This document shows, piece by piece, positions 15,488 to 23,027 of a stretch of 34,088 bases of DNA (within the stretch, counting starts at the first letter, position 1; every line of letters starts with the position of its first letter). The DNA is from Desulfovibrionaceae bacterium (GTDB lineage Bacteria > Desulfobacterota > Desulfovibrionia > Desulfovibrionales > Desulfovibrionaceae). Under the pieces are notes generated by a model. The model was not told where the DNA came from. It did no database searches and worked only from the letters and a program-made list of their open reading frames with translations. A program made the translations under genes and the position numbers. Location of the stretch: the NCBI GenBank assembly GCA_009773665.1, contig WSYE01000014.1, positions 18,191 to 52,278 on the forward strand. Reading direction: 5' to 3'.

Positions 15488-16270
15488 TTACTTGAGGCTC
15501 ACCACATACATCTCGGCCTCGTCGCCTTCGGGGAACGACCCGAACGCGGCGCTCTTGGGGTAGCCCTTCACCCGCACGTAATACGAACTCTTGTCGTCCA
15601 GGGCGTTCTTCACCGCCCAGGCCGTGAACTCGCTCTCGCCCATGGCGAACTTCACGCCCTTCATGGGGTATTCCAGGGTGGCCTTTTCCGGGACGGTACC
15701 GCGCGGGCCTGCGCCGTGAGCGTCCACTTCCGCGCCCTCCCCGGCCACCCCGAAGATCGCGCCCGCCCACTGGTGCCCCTCGGCGGGGCCGATCTCGAAC
15801 CACTGGCCCAAACCCGGCAGCGGGTGGATGTCCAGGCGGTAGTCCACGGCGAGCTTGGGCACGGGGGTGTTAGCCTTGGCCACCAGCTTGGGCATGAGGG
15901 TCGCGTCGTCGGCGGCGATGATCGCGCCCTTCAAGGGCGTTGGCAGCGTGGCCGGGTCCAGCGCGCCTCCATCGGGCAGCAGCACGATGGGGAAGCCGTG
16001 GCCCTTCATGGCCTGCACCATGGCCGCCAGCATGGCGAGGCCGTAGCGCTTGGTTTCGTCCGCGAAGCTGGCAGGTGTGCCCTTCACCACCCACACGGCG
16101 GTTTCCGGCTTGGATATCTCAGAGAACGCGCCCGCCCACTGCATCTTATCCAGATCGTCCACCCAGAAGTGGCCGTTCACTCCCAGGCCGTAGCGGTGGA
16201 TCGCCTCGAACAGGGCGCGTCCCTTTTCCTCGTCCTTTTCCAGGATGGTCACCCAGATGCTCTTGGTCAT
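15488..16270 (-). CDS. Unrecognised 260-residue protein
   Basis: Start chosen at the ATG at 16270 with AAGG 8 nt upstream. The frame is open further upstream but that part has no protein character. The N-terminus (MTKSIWVTILEKDEEKGRALFEAIHRYGL) and WAVKGTP-like and GHGFPIVLLPDGG segments look like an alpha/beta cytoplasmic protein with no signal peptide. A second half, DYRLDIHPLPGLGQWFEIG to EMYVVSLK, looks beta-rich. I do not recognise the family. It stands alone, convergent to the T6SS sheath gene and divergent from the NlpC/P60 gene, so its link to either block is open. Confidence 0.65.
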   Translation of the reverse strand: MTKSIWVTILEKDEEKGRALFEAIHRYGLGVNGHFWVDDLDKMQWAGAFSEISKPETAVWVVKGTPASFADETKRYGLAMLAAMVQAMKGHGFPIVLLPDGGALDPATLPTPLKGAIIAADDATLMPKLVAKANTPVPKLAVDYRLDIHPLPGLGQWFEIGPAEGHQWAGAIFGVAGEGAEVDAHGAGPRGTVPEKATLEYPMKGVKFAMGESEFTAWAVKNALDDKSSYYVRVKGYPKSAAFGSFPEGDEAEMYVVSLK

Positions 16271-16304
16271 GGCCCAGCCTTTGCTTATGGTTTCGCGAAG
16301 AGGA

Positions 16305-16333
16305 TTTTGCTTTGTTTCAAAGCATGCTATAGA
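16305..16333 (+). promoter_or_regulatory. Candidate promoter with embedded inverted repeat before the NlpC/P60 gene
   Basis: TTTTGC (16305-16310) and TATAGA (16328-16333) are 17 bp apart, the -10 preceded by an extended TGC. The spacer contains a perfect inverted repeat, TGCTTTG-TTT-CAAAGCA (16308-16324), which could be an operator. The region is AT-richer than the surrounding DNA and lies in the 114-bp gap between divergent genes. Confidence 0.35.
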
Positions 16334-16384
16334 CCAAGCAGCACGGCTAGGACAACACTCTTTCCAGGTGCGGGAGCGCAATCG

Positions 16385-16975
16385 ATGACCACAGCCGCAA
16401 AATGGGTGCTGGCACTTTTCCTGATCGTGGCGGCTGGTTTTGCCGCGCTCGGGGCCGGGCACCGTGAGCGTGCCGCCAGAATCCACGAGTCCCCCGCCAC
16501 AAATTCACAGGACATCGCCAATTATCTGAGTCTCTTGCGAGGCGAGCGCCCCTGGGCAGCCGCTCCTGCCGCGCTTTCCGGCAGGCTTGTGGGCGCGGCC
16601 AGCTCCCAGCTTGGGCGCGGCTACGTGTATGGCGGCGCCACCCCCGCCGGGTTCGACTGTTCCGGCTTCACCAGTTGGGCCTACGCCAAGGCCGGAGCCT
16701 CCTTGCCGCGCACGTCAGGACAGCAGTTCCGGGCCGGGACGCCCGTGGCCGCCTCGGCGCTTCGTCCTGGCGATCTGGTGTTTTTCGGTTCTGGCAATTC
16801 AGGCGGCGCAGGAGAGAGGGTTGGGCACGTGGGCATCTACCTGTCGCAGGGGCGCTTCATCCACAGCTCACGCCACTCCGGGCAGGTGGCCGTGGACGAC
16901 CTCTCCGGCGCGTACTGGAGCAAAAACTACGCGGGCGCGCGCCGGGTGCTGGCCGCAGGGGAGCAGCGGCCATGA
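16385..16975 (+). CDS. Exported NlpC/P60 cysteine peptidase (cell-wall hydrolase)
   Basis: A 196-residue protein with an N-terminal hydrophobic segment (WVLALFLIVAAGFAALGAG) that acts as signal peptide or membrane anchor. The NlpC/P60 domain fills the C-terminal 120 residues: YVYGGATPAGFDCSGF with the nucleophile Cys92, VGHVGIY with His148, and FIHSS with His160 as third catalytic residue. Such enzymes cut D-Glu to diaminopimelate bonds in cell-wall peptides in the periplasm. GGGAG lies 8 nt before the ATG. The stop overlaps the next gene's start (ATGA), so the two are a translational pair. It is more likely a housekeeping or remodelling wall enzyme than a T6SS toxin, because it has its own export signal. 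Confidence 0.88.
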   Translation: MTTAAKWVLALFLIVAAGFAALGAGHRERAARIHESPATNSQDIANYLSLLRGERPWAAAPAALSGRLVGAASSQLGRGYVYGGATPAGFDCSGFTSWAYAKAGASLPRTSGQQFRAGTPVAASALRPGDLVFFGSGNSGGAGERVGHVGIYLSQGRFIHSSRHSGQVAVDDLSGAYWSKNYAGARRVLAAGEQRP

Positions 16976-17667
16976 GGGCGCTTATTCTCGCCATGCTGCT
17001 TCTGGGGCTTGCCGCCGCCGCGCATGCCATGCCGCTAAACGACATCCAGATGGTGCAGAAGGCCCGCTTCCCCTTTGACGCCACCATGACCGTGCAGGAG
17101 GCCATGGACCGCTACTCCTACTTCAGCCGCGTCACCTGGGCGGTCTACTACGACATCAACAACAAGAAGATCGTGGAGGCGCGCGGCTACTTCGACATGA
17201 ACAAGATTAAGACGCGCACCGACACCGCCACCTGCGTCACCCGCGCCGGAAATTACGTGGGGCTGAACGACGGCCAGCCGTTTTTGATTCTTCAGTACAG
17301 ACCGGATTTCCTGAAGCAGCGCGCTGAGCTGTTCTATTCCGGCCTGTGGGGGCTCTACGACGACGCCCGCCTGGACGACACGGACCTCTTGTGGGCCAAA
17401 GCTCTGGTGACCGACGAGTTGCCGAGCCCCACGCCGCTGTGCAACATGAGCCTGGATCAGCTCTCGCCGCTTGACCAGCTGGCCATACAGGAAGCGCCCG
17501 TGCACGACCCCGGCGCGCCCGCGCCCGAGAAGCAGACGCCGGAAGGGACGCCGCGCGTCTCGCCCGACCACACGCCGCAATCCGTGCAGCCAGCGCCCAA
17601 ATCGGCTGCCGCCACGGCCAAACAGGCGTCCGAGACGCCGCCCACGCCGACGAAGACAGGGAGATAA
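16972..17667 (+). CDS. Secreted protein of unknown function with Pro-rich tail
   Basis: A 231-residue protein with a clear signal peptide (MRALILAMLLLGLAAAAHA, cleavage expected after AHA). The mature part to about residue 165 is an alpha/beta domain with TVQEAMDRYSYFSRVTW, YFDMNKIKTRTDTATCVTRAG and LFYSGLWGLYDDARLDDTDL. The last 65 residues are low-complexity, rich in Pro, Ala and Thr (PAPKSAAATAKQASETPPTP), likely a flexible linker to the wall or outer membrane. Two Cys residues could form a disulfide. I do not recognise the family. It overlaps the NlpC/P60 gene by 4 bp, so it is probably its partner, such as a regulator, substrate adaptor or immunity-like protein. Confidence 0.75.
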   Translation: MRALILAMLLLGLAAAAHAMPLNDIQMVQKARFPFDATMTVQEAMDRYSYFSRVTWAVYYDINNKKIVEARGYFDMNKIKTRTDTATCVTRAGNYVGLNDGQPFLILQYRPDFLKQRAELFYSGLWGLYDDARLDDTDLLWAKALVTDELPSPTPLCNMSLDQLSPLDQLAIQEAPVHDPGAPAPEKQTPEGTPRVSPDHTPQSVQPAPKSAAATAKQASETPPTPTKTGR

Positions 17668-17696
17668 ATCGTAAAGGCAGAAGATGCCTCCGGCGG

Positions 17697-17720
17697 CCAG
17701 GGGGAGAAGCCTCCCCCTGG
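17697..17720. repeat. Intergenic hairpin of a Desulfovibrio-like repeat; bidirectional terminator
   Basis: CCAGGGGGAG (17697-17706) and CTCCCCCTGG (17711-17720) form a perfect 10-bp stem around AAGC. It is preceded by GCCTCCGGCGG and followed by ACCC. I remember this layout (GCCTCCGGCGGCC, stem, GGACCC) from many intergenic gaps in Desulfovibrio genomes. Here it separates convergent genes and could stop transcription from both sides, although neither flank has a strong T-run. Confidence 0.55.
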
Positions 17721-17770
17721 ACCCGGCTTTCCGCTTCGCGTCGTTGATCGTCAGGTCGCCGACGGGGCGA

Positions 17771-18172
17771 TCATCCCAGCGTCAGCACCGTCACCTGACT
17801 CGGCGCGATGGTCATACCTACGGCGTTCGGCAGTTCGACAAGGCAATTCTGGCGCGTCAGGCTGGTCAGCCGCTGGCAGGGCGCGGCGTCCATGAAAATC
17901 GTAATGCACCCCAGCGTATAGTCGGTCATCCCCGACTCCATGTGCGACACCACCCCCATCTCCACGCCCGGTTCGTCGCCCTCGCTCACCAGCCCCATGG
18001 ACATCAGGTTGATCACCGGCATGCAGTCGATGGTGATGTTGTCCGCCGCAGGCTGCGTGGTGATGGACTCCGCAATGTTGGGATACGGGATGGGCACCGG
18101 CACCACGATGGGCGTCAGGCACACGTCGGGGAAAGCGAAATCCACTCCGGCTCCGAGCGTCAGTGCAAACAT
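17771..18172 (-). CDS. DUF4150 PAAR-like T6SS tip protein
   Basis: A 133-residue protein matching the DUF4150/PAAR-like family, which caps the VgrG spike like PAAR proteins. FAFPDVCLTPIVVPVPIPYPN, PVINLMSMG, MSGM-like turns (HMESGMTDYTLGC) and a beta-rich middle are the family's look. It carries several Cys and His residues that may bind a metal at the tip. It has no attached toxin domain. The ATG has AGGAG 8 nt upstream. It is the last gene of the long minus-strand T6SS operon, 10 bp after the pentapeptide-repeat gene, and would sit on one or more of the three VgrG trimers encoded upstream. Confidence 0.85.
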   Translation of the reverse strand: MFALTLGAGVDFAFPDVCLTPIVVPVPIPYPNIAESITTQPAADNITIDCMPVINLMSMGLVSEGDEPGVEMGVVSHMESGMTDYTLGCITIFMDAAPCQRLTSLTRQNCLVELPNAVGMTIAPSQVTVLTLG

Positions 18173-18182
18173 GCTATAACTC

Positions 18183-19241
18183 CTATGCCTGGACCGGGCT
18201 GAAGGCTTCCGCCTCGGCCATGTCCTTGTTGGTGGGGCGCACCAGAGCGCGCTCGGTCATGTCGTACACGGCGTGCTCATCGAGCATCATGTGCAGGTTG
18301 GCCATGGTCATCACGGCGCGGGTGAAGTCCGCCGCCGTGCAGTCCGCGCGCGAGAAATCCGCATGCCGCAGGTCGCACCCGATGAACTTCGCGCCCCGGC
18401 ACACGGCCTTGGCAAAACCGCACTTGAAGAGCTTCGCGCCCGTGAGGTCCGCCGCCGCGAGGTTGGCCTCGCTGAAGGACGAGTTGACGAACGTGCCGCC
18501 TGCGAGCTTGGCGGTCTTCAGGTTGGCCCCCAGATAGAGCGACTTGGAGCCGTCCGCCCCGGTGAAGTCCGCGCCCTCCAGGTTGGCCTTGCCGAAGTGG
18601 CAGTAGCCAAGCCGCGCCTTGACGAACGTCGCCCCGGCCATGTTGGAGTTCGAGAAATTCACCTGATTGAGCGAGAGCCCCGAAAAATCCTGCCCGGACA
18701 GGTCGCAGCCGGTGAGCAGTGCCTTGTCGAAGCGCACGTCCTTGAAGGCCACGCCTTTCAGGTCGCAGCCGGTGAGCAGGGCCTTGATGAACACGGCTCC
18801 GGCCAGATCGACCTTGGCGAAGCTGGAGTTGCGCAGGGTGAGCTTCTCGAGCGTGGCCCCGGTGAGCTTCGCGCCGTCGAACTTGGCTTTCTCCACCACG
18901 GACCAGTAGAGCTTCGCGCCGCTGAGGTCGGCCCCGGTGAAATCGGACCCGGACAGAAGCGTCATCATGGTGGTGACGCCTTTGAGGCTGGCCCCGGCGA
19001 ACACGGTCTTGGAGAGGTTCATCTTGGTCAGGTCGCAGCCGTCGAGGGTCGCTCCGGAGAAGTCGCATCCCTTGAACCCCGCGTCCTTGATGGTGGCCCC
19101 GGCCAGAGTAGCCCCCTTGAAGCTGACGCGTTCGAAGCGGATGCCGGTGAGGTCCGCGTGCGAGAGGTCAAGCCCCGAGAGGTCCGCTCCGATGACGGGG
19201 CGGCGGTCGCGGGCGGCGTCCAGTATGTCCTGGCGGGTCAT
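18183..19241 (-). CDS. Pentapeptide-repeat protein
   Basis: A 352-residue protein built almost wholly of A(D/N)LxG-type pentapeptides (GADLSGLDLSHADLTG, GATLDGCDLTKMNLSK, LLTGCDLSGQDFSGLSL), predicted to form a right-handed quadrilateral beta-helix. It begins TRQDILDAARDRRPVIGADLS, very like the start of the pentapeptide part of the upstream DUF2169 protein (TRQEVIDMHAAGRSLSQAVLA), so the two are paralogues. The gap to that gene is 2 bp, and the ribosome site GGAG lies inside its stop region. Pentapeptide proteins in T6SS islands have been linked to spike or adaptor functions and in other settings to DNA mimicry. Here I infer a structural or adaptor role with VgrG/DUF4150. Confidence 0.9.
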   Translation of the reverse strand: MTRQDILDAARDRRPVIGADLSGLDLSHADLTGIRFERVSFKGATLAGATIKDAGFKGCDFSGATLDGCDLTKMNLSKTVFAGASLKGVTTMMTLLSGSDFTGADLSGAKLYWSVVEKAKFDGAKLTGATLEKLTLRNSSFAKVDLAGAVFIKALLTGCDLKGVAFKDVRFDKALLTGCDLSGQDFSGLSLNQVNFSNSNMAGATFVKARLGYCHFGKANLEGADFTGADGSKSLYLGANLKTAKLAGGTFVNSSFSEANLAAADLTGAKLFKCGFAKAVCRGAKFIGCDLRHADFSRADCTAADFTRAVMTMANLHMMLDEHAVYDMTERALVRPTNKDMAEAEAFSPVQA

Positions 19242-19243
19242 GG

Positions 19244-22200
19244 CTACTCCAGGAGATCGGCCCGCTGGTGCAGGGCGGTCAGTTTGAGGTTCGCGCCGTC
19301 GAAGCGGGTCTGGCCCACCACGGCCTTGTGGAAGTCCACGCCGAAGCAGTTCGCGCCGCGAAGGTCCGCAGACACGATGCGCGTCTTGGAGAGCGACCCC
19401 AGCAGCAGGTCCGCGCCGTTTAGGTCAGCGCCTTCCAGATCGGAACTCGGGAACGATGTCCCGCGCGCGCTGATCCCGCGCAGGTTGGCCCGCGTGAGGT
19501 TCGAGCCCTCGATGCGGCAGCCCGAGAATGCGCTCTTGCGGAAATCCGCGCCGGACAGGTCGCAGCCGCGTACGCACAGGGTCTGGGCGCGAACTCCGGT
19601 GAAGTCGCAGCCGGGCAGGGCGCAGTCCGCCAGGGCTCCTTTCTTGAACGTGGCCTTGGAGAAGCTGACGCCTGATCCGGTACACTCCTGAAGCTGGGTG
19701 CTGGCAAGCAGCGCGTCGGAAAAGTCCGCGCCGGACAGGTCGCACTTGCGGATGAGCACCCGCTCCATGGCGGTCTCGCGCAGCACCGCTCCGGCAAGCA
19801 GGCACTCCTGCACGGCGGTGAGCTTGAGCGTGGCACCGGAGAACACGGCCTTGGACAGATTGGCCTTGTTGAAGGAGGCCATAAGCAGGTTCGCGCCCGA
19901 GAGGTCCGCGCCCTCCATGTCCGCCTGCTTCATGCTGGCTTGGCGCATGTCCGCGTTTTGCAGTCCGGCCTTCTTGAAGTTGGTCTTCATGAGCATGGCC
20001 TGGTCGAAGCGCGCGCCCTGGAGGCTCGCGCCGCCAAAATCCGCGCCCTGAGCCATGGATTTGGCGAACAGGCACCCGTCCAGGCGCGCGCCTGCGAACT
20101 TGGTCCCGGCTAGACGGCAGCCCGTGAAGTCCGCGCCGGAGAGATCGAGCCCGGAGAGGTCCACGTCGGCAAGCACGGCCTGGGACAGGCTCCTGCCTGC
20201 GGCGTGCATGTCGATGACCTCCTGGCGGGTGCGCGGCACCATGGCTTCGATGTCCATGCCTGCGGCCTTGAACTGGGCCTTCATGTCTTCCGGGATGCCT
20301 CCCGGAGCGGCCTTGACCGCCTCGATCTTCTTGGCGGCCTCGGCCAGTTGCTTCTGGCCGTCCTGCCAGCGGGCCTCGGAGTCGGCCCCCAGGGACTTGG
20401 CCTGGGCTGCGGCCTTGACCATGTCCGCCTCCTTGTCCGGCGGCAGCGCGCCCATGGCCTTGAGCTGGTCGCGCTTGGCCAGGATGTCGGAGGAGATCTT
20501 GTCGCCCAGCTGGTTGAAGGGGGTGCGCGGTGCGGCCTTGGCGTCGGCCATTATCTGGTCGTAGTCCTGGCCGTGCTTGGCCATGGCCTCTCGCGCCTGG
20601 GTTTCCAGGTCCTTCATGGTGGCTTTCAGAGGCTCGAACTTTGCTTCGTGGAAGGCCCGCACCTCGCCGATGGCAGTCTGCACCAGCCCGGCGATGTCCG
20701 GCATGGCCGGGCGCTTCTTGGGCGGAGCAGGGCCGAAGGCGGGTTCCGGCTCGTCTTCCGGCATGCCTATGGATGCCGGGGGCAGGGCGTCGAATATGAT
20801 TTCGCGCAGGTCCACCTGCTCTTGTCTGGCCAACAGGCAGTTGGCCCCTTTGGGCAGCGTGAGCCACTGGGCCTTGTCCGAGAGCTTCAGGTACGGCGCT
20901 GCCTGGGTTAGGCTCTTCTGCTGCCCGGCTGGCGCGAGCACCAGCACTGCGGGCGCGGTCTTGAGGGCCTTGGCCGCCTCCGGCGGCGGGGGAGTGTCCG
21001 CGCTGGGCAGGGCCAGGACGTGGCACACGTCGCCTACCTCCTGCTCCACAAGCCAGGCTTCCATCTCCAGTCCGACAAGAGCCACCGGGGCATTCTCGTC
21101 CGGCGCGGCCAGCCACAGCAGGGCCGTGGCGGAACCGGGAACCAGGAAGGCTGCGTCGCCAATTTCTGTTATCTGCTCCGATTGCGGCCAGTCCGGCGCC
21201 ATCAGGATGCGCGTGAGCTTTTTGCCTTCGAAGCGGGGCAGCACCAGCCCGCGCGGCAGGGTGAACTCGCCTGCGGGCAACCCCCAGTCCGCACCGTTTT
21301 CGACCTTCGGTTCTGGGTTGTAGCCGATCCAGGCCGCGTTCAGCGTTCGGTTCTTGAGGCCCATGGAGTGCACGCGACCCATGAGCGCCGGGTCGTTCTC
21401 GAAAGTGCGGCGGCTCTGCACGACGAAATCAAAGCCCCGGTCGTGCCAGGGGCCAAATCCCGAGCCCGGCTCCGGCAGCGGGTTGTCCGGGTCTATGCCT
21501 GCCTTGGCCAGCTGCTCCGGCGTGGCGGACGCCTTCAGGCGCGCGCTTGCGTCCTGTATCATGTCCGCTTTCATGGCCGTGAGCTGGGTCTTGGTCTGGG
21601 TGGCCTTGGCCGTGGCCTGGTCGATCTTCTGGGCGGTCTGGGCGAGCTTCTCCCGCTTGGACGCGAACGAGGCCGGGTCCAGGGCCGCGCGCCAGCCGAA
21701 CTTGTCCTGGAACTGGCGTGCCATGGCCTCCATCTTATCCAGGGTGGCGAACCCGGAGGCGATGGCCTGCTGCCCCATGGCCCCGATCTCAACCGGTTCG
21801 CGCGGCATGACCGGCGTCAGCCCCATGGCGCGGGCCTTGGTCTGGGCGATGTCCTTGAAGACGCGGTTAAATTTGAGAAGCTCCCGGTTCACCTTCTGGT
21901 TCACGTCCGGGATCACCGGCTTCACCGGCTTCATGGCCGCCACGCGTTTGTTCTGGGCTTCCAGGTGCCAGGATATGTCCTTGGGCGCTTCTCCCATGGC
22001 CTCGGTGGCCATGTAGGCGTAGCGCAGGTCGGCCATGTCGTCTCGCTCGGTGGCGAAGGCCCCGCGAAAGATGACGACGCCTTTGCCGACCTCGGGGAAC
22101 AGCCACAGGGTGTCGCGGCGAAGCGTCACTTCCTCGAAGGTGTCCTCTTCGGGCGGCGCTTTGGGGGCTTTCTTGCGGGTCAAAAACAGGCGCACCGCGA

Positions 22201-22975
22201 ACTGCGGCAGGCGCGAAGCTATCAGCTGGCGCTTGGGATGCATGTTGACGATCTCAAGGGCTTCGCCGCCCTTGAAGAAGTCCTGCGCCCACTGGTCCTG
22301 CGGCCCGTTCAGGAAGAACTCCGGGTCCAGGTCGTCCGGGTAGTAGGGCCAGCGCTCGGTTTTCCAGGTCTCGTCGTAGGTTCCGGCCTTTTTCTGGCGC
22401 TCGGGATGCATGACGTCGCGGGGCAGGAACGACGCCGGTTCGGGTGCGTCCTGCGGGGAACCGATCAACTGGCCGGGATATTCCACGTTGGGCAGTTGCT
22501 CCGGCGTATTTCCGGGCTTGGCGGGCAGGCCCCTGCCCTTAGGATTTCGCGCGTCCGCCGCTCCGCCGAAGGCCCGCTCCCAGGTCAGCGGCATCTGCGT
22601 GAAGGGCGCGGGGTCGCTTATGCCCACGATGGTCCCTCCGGCCATGGTCCAGCGCCGGTCGCCGAAGACGTTCAGGGTCTTCTGTCTGCCGCCCACCGTG
22701 AGGCTCACCTGGGCGGCCTGCCGGGCTTTCCCGTCCGGGGCGAAGCATTTCCCGGCCAGCAGCACCTCGGCGCGCGGCTTGGGCAGGCCCGGATCAAGCA
22801 CCGGCGGCTGCGGCAGGAGCTTCATGACCTGGGGCCACATGTCCTTGTCCGGCAGGGGCGATTCGGGGTCGTCCAGGTCGAAATAGACCATGACGGTGCA
22901 TACCAGGCGCATTCTGCCCATGATGGCCGTGGGCAGGAACATGGGGCTGTGGTGCTGCTCTTTGAGTATCTTCAT
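19244..22975 (-). CDS. DUF2169 T6SS protein with C-terminal pentapeptide repeats
   Basis: A 1243-residue protein. Residues 1 to about 300 are DUF2169: FLPTAIMGRMRLVCTVMVYF, PKPRAEVLLAGKCFAPDGK, LNVFGDRRW, LTWERAFGG and NPKGRGL are its landmarks. The domain is known from T6SS effector/VgrG neighbourhoods. The middle holds helical, Ala/Lys/Gln-rich stretches (residues about 470-530 and 760-910), probably coiled coil, around a second folded region. From about residue 915 to the end it is a pentapeptide beta-helix (LSGLDLSGADFTGCRLAG). The start is the ATG at 22975 with AGGA 8 nt upstream; the frame continues upstream but overlaps nothing useful. It lies between vgrG1 (52-bp gap) and the stand-alone pentapeptide gene. 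Likely an adaptor or cargo carrier for the tip. Confidence 0.88.
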   Translation of the reverse strand: MKILKEQHHSPMFLPTAIMGRMRLVCTVMVYFDLDDPESPLPDKDMWPQVMKLLPQPPVLDPGLPKPRAEVLLAGKCFAPDGKARQAAQVSLTVGGRQKTLNVFGDRRWTMAGGTIVGISDPAPFTQMPLTWERAFGGAADARNPKGRGLPAKPGNTPEQLPNVEYPGQLIGSPQDAPEPASFLPRDVMHPERQKKAGTYDETWKTERWPYYPDDLDPEFFLNGPQDQWAQDFFKGGEALEIVNMHPKRQLIASRLPQFAVRLFLTRKKAPKAPPEEDTFEEVTLRRDTLWLFPEVGKGVVIFRGAFATERDDMADLRYAYMATEAMGEAPKDISWHLEAQNKRVAAMKPVKPVIPDVNQKVNRELLKFNRVFKDIAQTKARAMGLTPVMPREPVEIGAMGQQAIASGFATLDKMEAMARQFQDKFGWRAALDPASFASKREKLAQTAQKIDQATAKATQTKTQLTAMKADMIQDASARLKASATPEQLAKAGIDPDNPLPEPGSGFGPWHDRGFDFVVQSRRTFENDPALMGRVHSMGLKNRTLNAAWIGYNPEPKVENGADWGLPAGEFTLPRGLVLPRFEGKKLTRILMAPDWPQSEQITEIGDAAFLVPGSATALLWLAAPDENAPVALVGLEMEAWLVEQEVGDVCHVLALPSADTPPPPEAAKALKTAPAVLVLAPAGQQKSLTQAAPYLKLSDKAQWLTLPKGANCLLARQEQVDLREIIFDALPPASIGMPEDEPEPAFGPAPPKKRPAMPDIAGLVQTAIGEVRAFHEAKFEPLKATMKDLETQAREAMAKHGQDYDQIMADAKAAPRTPFNQLGDKISSDILAKRDQLKAMGALPPDKEADMVKAAAQAKSLGADSEARWQDGQKQLAEAAKKIEAVKAAPGGIPEDMKAQFKAAGMDIEAMVPRTRQEVIDMHAAGRSLSQAVLADVDLSGLDLSGADFTGCRLAGTKFAGARLDGCLFAKSMAQGADFGGASLQGARFDQAMLMKTNFKKAGLQNADMRQASMKQADMEGADLSGANLLMASFNKANLSKAVFSGATLKLTAVQECLLAGAVLRETAMERVLIRKCDLSGADFSDALLASTQLQECTGSGVSFSKATFKKGALADCALPGCDFTGVRAQTLCVRGCDLSGADFRKSAFSGCRIEGSNLTRANLRGISARGTSFPSSDLEGADLNGADLLLGSLSKTRIVSADLRGANCFGVDFHKAVVGQTRFDGANLKLTALHQRADLLE

Positions 22976-23027
22976 GCTGTGATTCCTGGTGATTCGTACC
23001 GGTGCTCTCTTTTGGACATGCCGGGGG

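Noticed and set aside
16385..16975. NlpC/P60 protein as a T6SS effector
   Set aside because: It has its own signal peptide or anchor and no link to the VgrG operon; a housekeeping wall enzyme is simpler.
18273..19691. 472-residue plus-strand frame with periodic sequence
   Set aside because: Its periodicity is the mirror of the pentapeptide repeats coded on the minus strand.
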